Assembly (NCBI GenBank): GCA_033557465.1
Contig: CM066035.1
Coordinates: forward strand, 905,913,309 to 905,977,308
From: Ichthyophis bannanicus
Lineage: Eukaryota > Chordata > Amphibia > Gymnophiona > Ichthyophiidae
Direction: 5' to 3'
Length of the DNA stretch: 64,000 bases
The position numbers were made by a program, and so were the translations under genes. The notes beneath the pieces are model-generated. The model was not told where the DNA came from, made no database searches, and saw only the letters and a program-made list of their open reading frames with translations. Below, in pieces: positions 35,308-46,053 of the stretch (positions are counted from its first letter, which is position 1; each line of letters begins with the position of its first letter).

Positions 35308-38165
35308 TTGGGGATAGGTGAAGAAAGCCCCCAGGTAAGTGAAAGCCCCCAGGTAGGTGATACATTAAATACCTTTATGGAAATGGGTAACAGGGGTAAC
35401 ATATGTAAAGCAGTGTGTATAAATGCCCATAGCATGGAAAATAAGATCCCTGATGTTGAAGCTTTGGTGGGAGTGGCTGACTTGGATTTCGTGGCAGTTA
35501 CAGAAACATGGTTCACAGAAAACCATGACTGGGATGTAACTATACCTGGCTATACTTTATTCAGAAAGGACAGGGTAGGAAGAAGGGGAGGAGGAGTGGC
35601 ACTATATGTAAAAACTACTATTAAAGCTTTGGAATTACAGAGCTTAAAAGGGAGAGAGGAGGCATTGTGGGTTAAACTAGAAAGAAGGAAAGAGAAATCT
35701 ATTTGCATTGGTGTGATATACAGACCTCTCTCACAAGAGGAAGAGGTGGATAGAGAGTTAATTGAAGACATACGCAGCATTGCTAGGAAAGGGGAAGTGC
35801 TACTGATAGGAGATTTCAATATGCCAGATGATGATTGGCACATTCCTGCTGCAGTATCATCTAGAAGTAAGGAGATCCTGGATTCTCTACAGGAAGAACT
35901 ATTCAGGCAATTGGTAACGTGAAGGGGCCATACTGGACTTGGTGCTTACCAATGGTGAAAGTGTTTCTGATGTTGTAGTGGGAGATCATTTTGCATCCAG
36001 TGATCACCAGATGGTGTGGTTCAGTATTAGGACTAGGGCTGTTAGAATCCATTCCAAGGTGAGGATCTTAGACTTTAGGAAGACTAACTTTGCGAAGATG
36101 GGCCAATACCTCAGGGAGTCGTTAGTGGGATGGGAACAGCTGGGGGATGTAGAAAAACAGTGGGCAAAACTGAAAGGGGGTATTTTAAGGGCAACCAACC
36201 TTTTTGTTAAAATGGTAAATAAAGGCAAAAGGAAAAGGAGACCGCTATGGTTTTCGAAGGAAGTAGCTGAAAAAGTGAAGAAAAAGAGGGAGGCCTTCAT
36301 GAAATACAAGAGATCACAGAGAGAGGAAGACAGGCATCTGTATTTGGAAAAACTTAGAGAAGCTAGCAAAGTAGTCAAGAAGGCAAAGATTCAAAATGAG
36401 AAGGAAATAGCCAATGCAATAAAATGGGGGGATAAGACATTTTTCAGATATATTAGTGAGAAGAGGAAGGGCAAAAGTGGTATTGTCAGACTCAAGGGTG
36501 CAGGGGGGGAATATGTAGAAGCTGATAAGGATAAAGCAGAATTGCTTAACAAATATTTTTGTTCTGTGTTCACAGATGAAGAACCAGGAGCAGGACGTCA
36601 GAAAACACCCACAAATAGGAACAGAAGCGAGGGACATCTTGAACAATTTTCAGAAGACTGTGTTCGTGACAAACTAGCTCAACTTAAAGTAGACAAAGCG
36701 ATGGGACCGGATGGGATACACCCTAGAATACTGAGGGAACTTGGGGACGTTCTAGCAACTCCACTGACTGACCTTTTCAATGCCTCATTGGAGTCGGGAG
36801 TGGTGCCAAAGGACTGGAGAGAGGCTCATGTGCTGCCTTTACACAAAAGCGGAAGTAAGGATGTGGTTGAAAACTACAGGCCGGTTAGTTTAACTTCGGT
36901 GGTGAGTAAATTATTGGAAACGCTGCTGAAAGAGAAAATAGTGAGGTTTCTGGAGTCCAGCGGATTACAGGATCCGAGGCAGCATGGATTCACCAGAGAC
37001 AGGTCTTGTCAAACAAATCTGATTGATTTCTTTGACTGGGTGACCAGGGAGTTGGACCGAGGGAGAGCTCTAGATGTGGTGTATTTAGATTTCAGTAAAG
37101 CCTTTGACACTGTTCCTTCCTCACAGGTGACTTATAAACAAACTGAGCACCCTAGGGATGGACCCTAAAGTTACTGCTTGGGTTAGAAATTGGTTGGGTG
37201 GGAGGCGACAAAGAGTACAAGTAAATGGAGCTCACTCTGAGGAGAAGGATGTTACCAGTGGTGTGCCCCAGGGATCTGTCCTTGGTCCAATTCTTTTTAA
37301 CATCTTTGTTAGTGATATAGCGGAAGGGCTGTCGGGTAAGGTTTGCCTCTTTGCAGATGATACCAAAATCTGCAATAGAGTAGACACCCAGGAAGGTGTA
37401 GATAACATGAGGAGGGATCTAGCTAAGCTTGAAGAATGGTCTAGAATTTGGCAGCTGGGATTTAATGTTAAAAAATGTAAGGTCATGCATTTGGGCTGCA
37501 GCAATCCAAGGGAGCAATCCAATAGGAGGTGAAGTACTTTGTCCACTAAAGAAGAGCGGGACCTAGGCGTGGTTGTGTCTGATGATCTTAAAGTAGCTAA
37601 ACAGGTAGAAAAGGCGACAGCAAAAGCTAGAAGGATGCTTGGGTGCATACGGAGAGGAATGGCTAGCAGAAAAAAGGAGGTGATAATGCCTCTGTATAAG
37701 TCTTTGGTGCGACCTCATTTGGAGTATAGTGTGCAATTCTGGAGACCGCACCTTCAAAAGGATGTGAACAGGATGGAGTCGGTGCAGAGGGTGGCTACTA
37801 AAATGATTAGTGGGCTTCATTATAAAGCATATGAGGACAGACTTAAGGATCTTAATATGTACATCTTAGAGGAAAGGCGGGATAGAGGTGATATGATTGA
37901 GATGTTTAAATACCTCCGTGGCATAAATGTTCAGGGAGCGAGCCTCTTTCAATTGAAAGCAAGTTCTGCTACGAGGGGACATGGGATGAGGGTGAAGGGA
38001 GATAGATTCAGGAGTGATATGCGGAAATATTTCTTTACGGAAAGAGTAGTGGATCCATGGAATAGTCTCCCAGTGGAGGTGGTAGAGATGAGGACAGTAA
38101 CTGAATTCAAAAAAGCATGGGACCAACACAGAGGATCTCTAAAGGTAAAAAGTGGACTGTTGTAG
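35308..38165 (+). pseudogene. CR1 ORF2: endonuclease and reverse transcriptase, three frame breaks
   Basis: The endonuclease is at 35392-36050: 'ICKAVCINAHSMENKIPD', 'LDFVAVTETWFTENHDWDV', 'KSICIGVIYRPLSQEE', 'GEVLLIGDFNMPDDDWH' and 'ASSDHQMVWFSIRTRA' (catalytic GDFN and SDH). A shift lies near 35920. RT: 'DKAMGPDGIHPRILRELGDV', 'ENYRPVSLTSVVSKLLETLL', 'ALDVVYLDFSKAFDTVP', a shift near 37130, 'SGVPQGSVLGPILFNIFVSD' and 'KVCLFADDTKICNRV' (FADD). A TGA at 37530-37532 sits before 'LSTKEERDLGVVVSDDLK'. The C-terminus ends 'DPWNSLPVEVVEMRTVTEFK'. All catalytic residues are kept. Confidence 0.93.
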
Positions 38166-38245
38166 TTGTTGATATGGAAGGACAGACTAGATAGGCCATG
38201 TGGTCTTTTTCTGTCATCATGTTTCTATGTTTCTCTCTTCCTTCC

Positions 38246-39132
38246 TTTTTTTTTTTTTAAGCAGGCTACTCAGTAAGAGGTCTATCTGAAAGAACAAGGC
38301 AAGCCAGCAGCCAGGAACACTCCCCCTGAGCTTCGCGACCTGGCATCAACCTCCCCTAAGTGCCTGAAAAATGTTTCCGTTGACGGCCCGCGCCGGTGCC
38401 ACGTGGCCGGGCCCACAGATCTTTTACACGCCAAAAAACTTACTCCCCAAATCTTCCAACTCCTCTCCTTACCTTTACCGCGGGGTCAACAAACCACCCT
38501 CCTGGCCTTCCGGGGTGACGTTTGCCGCCCTTCTCCTCCGGAGCGTGACCACAGAGTTGGAGAAAGCTGCCTACGTTGCACTGCTGCTCCTTACTTGCAA
38601 GCCTTGTGCACACGTGGAGAACCTGATGGGTTCACTAGCAGGCAAAGCTTCTGCACGGTGCCGGCTAGGCTCCGCTCAGGTGTCCCCCCACATTCTTCTG
38701 CGGCGAATCGCCTTGGCGAGAACTCCGTCCCAGACAGGGGCTGTGCTGACTAACCGCAGGTGAAGACGGGTGAAAAGTAAGGAGAATGAAGGGGGGGGGG
38801 GAACATTTAAACGAGCAGAAAGAAGGCCTGCTGTCAAATTTAAAGACACAGCACCCCCTAATGCAAACCCTTCAAGTACTGACTAAAATTTTTTTTTGGA
38901 AAACTAGCCCAATTAACCTAAAACTATTCTCAATTGTCTCTCCGGTGAGCCCGGGCCTCCAGGCTCCCATCCATCCAGCTGCTTGGAGACTGAGGTAATT
39001 GGTGACAGGAGGCGGTTCCCAGGAGGATATAGCAGTGACGTCACAAAAAGGGGGAGTTTTCTCAGTCTCCAAGCTGCTGGATGAGATAGGGAACCCAGAG
39101 GTCCTGGACTAGACTGGTTACACGATCAGGAA
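38246..39132 (-). repeat. DIRS-D 5' untranslated region and right inverted terminal repeat
   Basis: 38246-38990 is non-coding leader of DIRS-D upstream of gag, with a poly-T run (38249-38261). 38990-39132 is the inverted repeat of 27610-27760 ('ggcggttcccaggaggata', 'gatgagatagggaaccc'). Confidence 0.75.
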
Positions 39133-39874
39133 GCAGGTTTGCCACAGAGCCGCCATGGCCCCGACACTGTGCACTGCGACCCAGCGCTCTAGCCTGCTTG
39201 TAAGCGAAGGCAATGAAGTCCGCCACCCAAGTGGATAGAGTACGTTTGGTCACCACTTCCCCCAGCTGGCTAGGATCACAGGAGATGAAAAGCTGAGGCT
39301 TTGCGGTGCCCCTGGGTATGTTGGAGATAGAAGGACAGGCCCTCTTACAGTCCAGGGTATAAAGGACAGTCTCCTCCCTGCTGATGTGAGGCCCTAGAAA
39401 GAAGGTGGGGAGCATCACCTCTTGATTGAGGTGGAATGGGGACACCATCTTGGGAAGGAACTTAGGGTGCGTGCGGAGCATGACCCTGTTCTTATAGGAC
39501 CTCGTGTAAGGTGGATCTGGTACCAATGCCTGAAGCTTGCTAACCCCGCAAGCAGATGTGAGCACCACCAGGAAGACAGCCTTCGATGAAAGGTAACACA
39601 GGTAGCAGGTAGCCAGGGGCTCGAATAGTGGGCCAGTGAGAGCACCACACTGAGATACCATTCTGCCACTGGTGGGCAGACGGGGGGGGGGGGGGGGGGA
39701 GGGGTTGGATAACAGGAGGCCCTGCAGGAAGCGGGTTATGAGAAGCTGGACAGAGAGAGGCTTGCCCTTGTTGAGGTGGTAGTGCACTGCAAGAGCACTC
39801 AGATGAACCATGACCGAGTTGGACTTCAGTCCTGCCTGGGACAGGTGAAGCAAATTTTGCAGCACAAGCTGCAC
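39133..39874 (-). pseudogene. DIRS-C tyrosine recombinase, N-terminal and core part
   Basis: One long minus-strand frame holds the SAM-like arm ('LLHLSQAGLKSNSVMVHLSA'), 'ITRFLQGLLLSNPSPPPPPR' (coded by a run of Gs on the plus strand), the first box as 'LTSACGVSKLQALVPDPPY', and 'KRTLSTWVADFIAFAYKQAR'. The first catalytic Arg, present as ARRISEL in DIRS-B, is replaced (ACGVSKL), so the enzyme is dead. DIRS-D cuts the gene here. The Tyr box lies on the other side, at about 27510-27570 ('TFAAHYCLERES'). Confidence 0.82.
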
Positions 39875-41874
39875 AGAGTACGAGAACGGGTTAACCTGTC
39901 GCTCCGCACACTACACAGAGAATTGCACCATTTGAAGGCATAAGTCCATCTCGTGGAGGCCTTGCGGGAGGCTAGGACCACCTCCTCAACCTCCCCTAAA
40001 AGGATGAAAGAGGCCAAGGCTATCTTTTCAGCCGCCAAGCTAATAGACCTCAGATTGGGGTGTAGGAGTGAGCCTTCCTCCTGCAACAGTAGTCCGGGTG
40101 GCTCCCCAGGGGAATTGGGAGCACTATGCACATGTGAAGGAGCAGTGGAAACCAATGTTGCCTGGGCCACGGAAGGCCCACCAATATCAGTGACACACCG
40201 TCCCACTAAGCCTTGAAGAGAGTCTTGGCTATCAGCGGCGTGGGCAGGAAGGCATAAAGAAGGCCCTCTGTCCACGGGATAAGGAAGGCTTCTGCTGCCA
40301 CCAGGAATGGGTGTGGCTGTCAGGAGCAAAAGTGGGCTGGCAAAGAGGTCCAGCTGTAGAGTTCCCCATACCTGGAAGAATCAAGAGGCCACTCTGGGGT
40401 CTAGCTGCCACTCGTGCATTTGGAAGATCCTGCTCAGCCTGTCTGCCAGGGCATCATCTTGGCCCGGCAGATATACCGCTCGCAAGAGCAACCCATTGCA
40501 GTTCGTATATAAGCAAAGGGCTACTGCCTCCTGGCAAAGGCTGTACGATCCTGTGCCCCACTGGTTGTTGACGGAAAACATTGCGAACTGGTTGTCCATT
40601 TGGATCATCATAGACTGGTGATGCAGATGGTGGCAAAAGGCTCAGAGAACCAGGGATATGACCAAAGTTCTAGGAGGTTGATCTGCTGTTGGCTTTCTGC
40701 CTGTGACCAAATGCCCTGAGTGCAGAGGTCCTCGCAATGAGCCCCCCACAGTCCAGAAAGGAGGCATTCGTGGTGAGGACTCTCTGGGGGGGCGGAGGCC
40801 TGAAAAGGCATCCTGGCCTGAAGATGCTGAGGCACTTGCCACCAGCCAAGGGAGTCCGCCAGACGGCAGGTCACCATCATCCTGTATCGTAGCCGGCCCT
40901 TGGCCTGGGTCCACTGGGAGTGGAGGCACCACTGGGCCGCCCTCATGTGGAGATAGGTGTCTGGGCTAACATGGACTTTGGATGCCATTTGGCCAAGCAG
41001 TTGGAGCAGAAGGGGAGCAAACACCGAGTGCTTCATGTTTGCAGCCAGCGCCCTGAGGTAGTTGGTTCTGTCCAGAAGCAGGAAGGCTCTGGCCTGGACC
41101 ATGTCCAGCCATGCCCCTATGAACTCCAGACACTGTGTCAGGAGGAGGTAGGATTTGGGGTGGTTTATGATGAATCCCAGATACTAAAGAATGTGGATGG
41201 TGCGTACCGTGGCCTGCTGCACCTTGGCGGCCAAGCCCCCTCTTATGAGCCAGTCGTTCATGTAGGGGAAGATGAAGGCCCCTTGGAGACGGAGGTGGGC
41301 TGTGCCCACCACTAGGCACTTGGTGAAGACTGGAGGCAGAAGCTAGGCCGAAGGGTAGTACCCTGTACTGGTAGTGGCCACCCCCCACCATAAACCTGAG
41401 ATATTGCCTGTGGTTGGGATGGATGAGGATGTGAGTGTACGCATCCTTTAGGTCCAAGGAGCATAGCCAGTCTCCCTGCTGGAGGAATGGCAGCAGTGTT
41501 CCAAGAGAGAGCATCTTGAACTTCTCCCTCACTAGGAACCTGTTTAGGTCCCACAGGTCTAGGATGGGCCTAAGGCCCTCTTCTAGAGGACAGGGAAGTG
41601 GAACCAGTGCCTCCACACCTTTGGGGTAAAGGGTACTACTCCCAGTACTTCCTTGTACTCTAAAGTACTGGGAGTAGAACCCTTTACCCCAAAGGTGTGG
41701 AGGCACTGGTTCCACTTCCCTGTCCTCTAGAAAGACCTGTGAGTTCCTGCAGTAGCAAGGTCTGATGGAGAGAAGTCCTGGGGGACTCTCTCGGGAAAAA
41801 TGAAGGAGGCATCTGCAGAAGGTGGAGAAGGTAGCCCCCCTGCGTTTTGGGAGTCTTGGGTTTACGAGGGCCAT
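39875..41874 (-). pseudogene. DIRS-C reverse transcriptase and RNase H
   Basis: RT: 'EEGLRPILDLWDLNRFLVRE', 'DWLCSLDLKDAYTHILIHPN' (box A), 'YQYRVLPFGLASASSL' (box B); then frames shift around the catalytic region, which reads as 'FIFPYMNDWLIRG'-like codons near 41260, so YxDD seems to have become YMND. RNase H: 'IQMDNQFAMFSVNNQWGTGS' and 'LPGQDDALADRLSRIFQM'. A 69-bp inverted repeat interrupts the fingers region (41581-41732). Confidence 0.78.
41581..41732. repeat. 69-bp inverted repeat with 14-nt spacer inside DIRS-C RT
   Basis: Arms 41581-41649 and 41664-41732 are reverse complements with a single mismatch; the spacer is 41650-41663. The arm sequence is RT coding DNA ('EVEPVPPHLWGKGFYSQYF' on the minus strand), so one arm is an inverted duplicate of the other. 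Confidence 0.95.
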
Positions 41875-43957
41875 GCCCTTGTCCCTTGGCCTGCTGACTC
41901 TGCTGGGGAGCTAGGAAGGCCTGATACTGAGGGTAGTTTCCATAAGCCTTGTCCTTCCTCAAATAAGTGGGCTTTTTTACCCGAGGCCTTCCGTTTGGGA
42001 AGGGTAGTGGTCTTCTTGGAGAGCATGGTCCTTGTCAGGAACTCGGTGTCCAACTCTGCAGCCTTATCGGTCATGAGTTTGCCGAAGAGATTCTCTCCTT
42101 GGCAATGGACATCGACCAATTTTTCCTGAACCCATTGCTCCATGTTGGAAAACTGTAGACAGGCCTAGCGCCGGGCGCTGATGCCCGCTGCAGCTACTCT
42201 AGTTGCTGACTCCAAGCCATCTTAGGCTACCTGAGTCATGAATTTGGAGCACTCTCTGACAGCCAAGGCCAGGGTCCAGAACTGCTGGAGGGGTTCCTCA
42301 GAGAGACCAGCCAAGAATCCGGTGAGCTCCTTCGCCAGGTCTCTCAGCAACACGCCCATGTACAGCTGGTATGCCTGGATCTGGCCAATGAGCACCGAGC
42401 CCTGGTAGCACTTTCTTCCCATGGCATCCATTGCGTGGGCCTTCCTCCCCGGGGGCACCGAGGAGTGTATTTTTTGGCTCAAACCGACGCATGGCCGACT
42501 CTACCACCATGGAATTATGTGGCAGCTGTGCCTTCAGGAACCCAGGGTTCCGGTGGACTCGGTACATCAAGTCCAGCTATTGGCTCATGATGGGTACTGA
42601 TGCGGGTGTCTCCCACATGCAGAGGAGGAGCCGTTCCAGGATTTGAGGGAAGGGCATCATGAGTGCCTCCTTCAGGGGGCCTCATACAGCAGGATCTCCT
42701 CTGTGCGAGGATCCTCCTCTGAGTTGGTATCGAACGCCAGTGCCTTTGCCATATCCCGCACAAAGTCGAGGAAGGCCATATCCCTCGGGCAGGGACCAGA
42801 TCCAGGTCTTTGTGGGAGACTGATCCAAAAGCACATCACGGTGGCATTGGATGTCCAGGGACTCCTTCTCCTTGGTCTCCCAGTCTTAGTCATAGTCGGT
42901 GGAAGTATTGAGGGCGGTCCGGGTCCCGGGGTCGGGTCCTGGGCCAGAGGGCCTGTGTCCCTCAGAGGTCCCGTGGTCGGAGCCGCAAGCACTCATTGGG
43001 GAGGGTCTTGGTCCCGAGGATCAGGATTGGGATTGGAATGAAGGCCTAAGAACATCTCGAGGGTGGTAGCACTCAAGGACCAGCTGAGCCACTGGGAACA
43101 TCCTCAAAGTTGCGGGCCCGGTGGCTGGGGACGATGAACTGGAGGAACCGGACATCAGAGCCCGCTGCTGGGCCATGAAGAGAGACAAGCTGTGCTCCAA
43201 GACTGCCATTCTGGTCTCCAGTCCAGATGGCTCCGCAGCCTTCGGCATGGGCACCGAGGGTTTTGGGCCCGTCACCGGTTCTGACAAGGGAGAGTGCTCA
43301 ACTAGGATGGCCTCGGGTATCAGAGGCCAATCGCTGGAGGCTGATTCCTTTCGGGCCACCTTGGTTGGCTGCTCCTGCTCCGTCCCCTTGGACTTGTGGT
43401 GTGGGCTGCGGGGCCGGGAGTGGGAATTACTCACCTTCCCTGACCTGTCTGCCAAGGTGGTCCTCGAGGATTTCTTCTTCTTGAGTTCCACCTCTGGGGT
43501 GCTCGTTCAGAGTCTCGAGGCATCAAGGTCACACCCGGGTTCTGGGGTTCCGGGAGGGGGCCTTAGAGCACAATTACTGGCAACTCCGGGACAGAGTCGG
43601 ACTCTGGAAAATTTTTTCCTGCTGCTGCTGATGACTCGATGGCCTTGGAGGACATCTTCTTACAAAGTTCACAGTCCAAGGGGTCGTGGTCCGGCAGCAG
43701 TCATGGGGACTGGTGAGGGACATGGTATGAATGCACGGATTACACCACTTAAAACCACTGGTGGAAGCCATGAGGAAAAGGGCCCTGGAAAAGTTGAAGA
43801 CCTTAAGCCCAGCAAGAGAAAAAAGGGTGCAAAACTGCATTGGTCGAGAAAACTCAAAAAAATGGAAAATTAAAAGAACCTGAGACGCGATGCCAAGGCA
43901 AGCGGCTCGTGGGTGGGAAAGGGAACCAGTATGTGACTGGAGAAAGGAAAAATTCAA
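41733..43957 (-). pseudogene. DIRS-C gag-like protein
   Basis: Segments recognisable against DIRS-B gag: 'YRVHRNPGFLKAQLPHNSMV' with 'VESAMRRFEPKNTLLG' (42298-42570), 'VQEKLVDVHCQGENLFGKLM' with 'DKAAELDTEFLTRTM' (41862-42143), and the upstream variable Ser/Pro-rich part (42672-43491). The Cys-rich start lies near 43700-43760, where minus-strand codons encode the zinc cluster in broken frames. Confidence 0.7.
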
Positions 43958-44186
43958 GAAAAATTTAAGATAAAATTAGTACTTTTTCTGGGAAAAGCAG
44001 ACAGACGTCTGACAGGCTCCACAGAAAAAAGGAGACTGAGGCAGGATGGCTCCCTTGGGCGGGATGCATGCATGGTGCATCTCCCAAAGACTTTCTTTGA
44101 AAGCTGGGGAGAAGCTTCCACGTGGGCTCTGTCGGCGCCGACATCACCCATATGTGAGGACTAACTTCCTGCTTGTTCCCAGAGAA

Positions 44187-44366
44187 TACAGCTAAATAAA
44201 TAAATAAACAAGATATTTCCAGGCTCTGCTCTCAAGAGAATAATGGAGGAGTACATATGCAGCGCAGCATATGTAAAGACAGTAAGGCATGGCACAGCAT
44301 ACACATGAACCATGCTGCAGATCTAATTTTGTGGGTTACTTCCTGTATGATGCTGCCAAGTCATAA
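44187..44366. other. Intron sequence between DIRS-C and DIRS-G
   Basis: 180 bp of AT-rich DNA with a short (AAAT)n run at its start. No coding or repeat match. Confidence 0.5.
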
Positions 44367-44666
44367 GGTTAAATTAGATCTTACCTGCTAATTTTCTTTC
44401 CTTGAATCCCTCCAGTCCAGTCCAGACTCCTAGGTCTTGCCTCTCCTCCAGCAGATGGAGATTGAAAACTTCCAACTTCTATGATGTCATCCCATAAGAA
44501 GGGCGGAAACTCTCCAGAAGTCAGAATGAGGAATCATCAAACCTAAACGAGACAATCGCTCAACTATGTACACCAACTGGACCCCCTTAAGGACTTGGTC
44601 TAAGGGAGCTACTTCTCCGGGAAATAAGATAGATGAAATTCTGGAAACTCGAGGGCCCTGGACAAA

Positions 44667-45986
44667 CTACTCCTCCCACACAGACGCTCCTCCAGGCACG
44701 CCAATGCTGAACATATGGGCGGGTTCTGGACTGGACTGGAGGGATTCAAGGAAAAAGAATAAGCAAGTAAGGTCCAATTTCACCTTCCATAGCATCCCTC
44801 CAGTCCAGTCCAGACTCCTGGGATGTAGCAGAGCAGTATTTAAGAGATCAGCCTGCAACACCTGCACCCCGAACTGTGGCTCATTACGCACCTGCATGTA
44901 CAGATGGTAGTGTCCGACAAAGGTATACAGCGATGACCAAGTAGCCGCCATGCAAATCTCCACAGGGGGTACGAGACTAAACTCAACCCATGATGCAGCC
45001 TGCAGGTGGAATGCGCACAAAGCACCCTAGGAAGAGACTTGTGGTGCAACAAATATGCTGAAGCAATCACCTCCTTCAGTCAGCGGAAAATAGAAGCTTT
45101 TGAGGCAGCCTCCCCCTGACAAGGCCTGCAAAATAAAATGAACTGTCTCTCTGACCTAAGGAAAGACCTCGTGCGTTTGAGATACTTCTTAAGCATCCGG
45201 CGTACATCAAGGAGATGCATACGAGAATCCTCAAAGTCCAAAAAGGAAGGCAGAACCACACTGTGATTTATATGAAAGGTAGACACCACTTTAGGCAGAA
45301 AGGAAGGAACTGGTCTGAGGATCACTTTCTCCTTGGAAAACAGATAAGGCTCCTTGAACAAAAGAGAGCCTGCAACTCCGAAATGCACCACGTGGATGCA
45401 ATGACCACAAAAAAATACCACCTTGAGAGTAAGGTCTTTAACCAATGCAGACTCCAAGGGTTCAAACAGAGCATCCGTCAACACTGATAACACCAAGTTG
45501 AGGTCCCAAGTCGGTACCACCGAGTGCACAGGGAGACGGAACTGCTTTACTGCTGAGAGAACCCACGACATGTTGAGATGGACTGCCTGAGACCCTCTGC
45601 ACCTGCCTCCGGTAACAGGCCAATGCCGCCACGTGAACCCATAACAAATTCAAGGCCAAGCTCTTATCTACACCGGCCTGCAAAAAGGCCAGAATATCTG
45701 GCACTGCTGCCAACAAAGCACGTTGCCCCCTGTTCTCGCACCAGTTTTTGAACACTCTTCATAACCGAACATATGATAGGGACGTGGAATGCTTGCGAGC
45801 TCGCAGCAAGGTTCTAATCACTGGCGACGAACATCCGTGCTTCCTCAGCCAAGCCCTCTCAAGAGCCAGGCCCGTAAGCAAGAATCGATCCATCTGAGGA
45901 ATGAGAATCGGACCTTGGGACAATAGAGTGCTCTGCGCCGGCAGGCGAGTGCTCTGCACCGGCAGGCGCCAAGGGGACCCCACCAA
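44667..45986 (-). pseudogene. DIRS-G tyrosine recombinase
   Basis: The SAM-like arm is at 45520-45986 ('RTLLRARKHSTSLSYVRL', 'VDKSLALNLLWVHVAALACY'). The core is at 45076-45571 ('DALFEPLESALVKDLTLKVV', 'KASIFR'). The C-terminal part is at 44667-45070: the HxxR box reads HSTC ('VLCAHSTCRLHHGLS'), so the Arg is lost, while 'MAATWSSLYTFVGHYHLYMQ' keeps the Tyr. The first Arg box is also degraded ('VVHFGVAGSLL'). Confidence 0.82.
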
Positions 45987-46053
45987 CAGCCAAACCAGAT
46001 CGGTGTACCAAGGCCACAGAAGCTAGTCTGGAGCCATGAGTACCACTAGATTC

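Larger units (their letters stand above)
35171..38245 (+). mobile_element. CR1 LINE, nearly full ORF2, inserted in the DIRS-D 5' region
   Basis: It contains the end of ORF1, a complete endonuclease-RT ORF2 with few breaks, and the 3' tail 'tggtctttttctgtcatcatg' with the TGTTTCTA octamer (38210-38245). It lies opposite to DIRS-D in orientation. No clear target duplication is visible. It belongs to the same subfamily as the tails at 3190 and 18395. Confidence 0.93.
27592..39132 (-). mobile_element. DIRS-D, DIRS retrotransposon inserted in DIRS-C and carrying two CR1 insertions
   Basis: The left terminus is GGTGAAATTAGACTTACCTG. The right end is GGTTACACGATCAGGAA. The internal region at about 28095-28140 shows the two termini joined ('ggtaagtctaatttcacc' and 'ttcctgatcgtgtaacc'). 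Inverted repeats share 'gggttccctatctcatcc' and the 'gtgacgtcactgctatat' type block. Without its CR1 insertions it is about 6 kb. DIRS-C sequence resumes on either side without a target duplication. Its recombinase and gag differ clearly from DIRS-B and C, so it is a second subfamily, akin to DIRS-G. Confidence 0.9.
26927..44186 (-). mobile_element. DIRS-C, DIRS retrotransposon hosting DIRS-D
   Basis: The left terminus starts GTGTAGATACTCACCTG. The right end has 'cccatatgtgaggacta' followed by 'cctgcttgttcccagagaa'. The internal complementary region is at about 27205-27260. Coding order on the minus strand is gag 41684-43957, RT/RNase H 39826-41874 and recombinase 39133-39874, continuing at about 27591-27430 left of DIRS-D. 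Without DIRS-D the length is 5719 bp. All ORFs are broken. Flanks are AT-rich intron sequence. Confidence 0.88.

Noticed and set aside
43121..43873. 250-codon plus-strand open frame
   Set aside because: Antisense to the DIRS-C gag linker, with no known domain.
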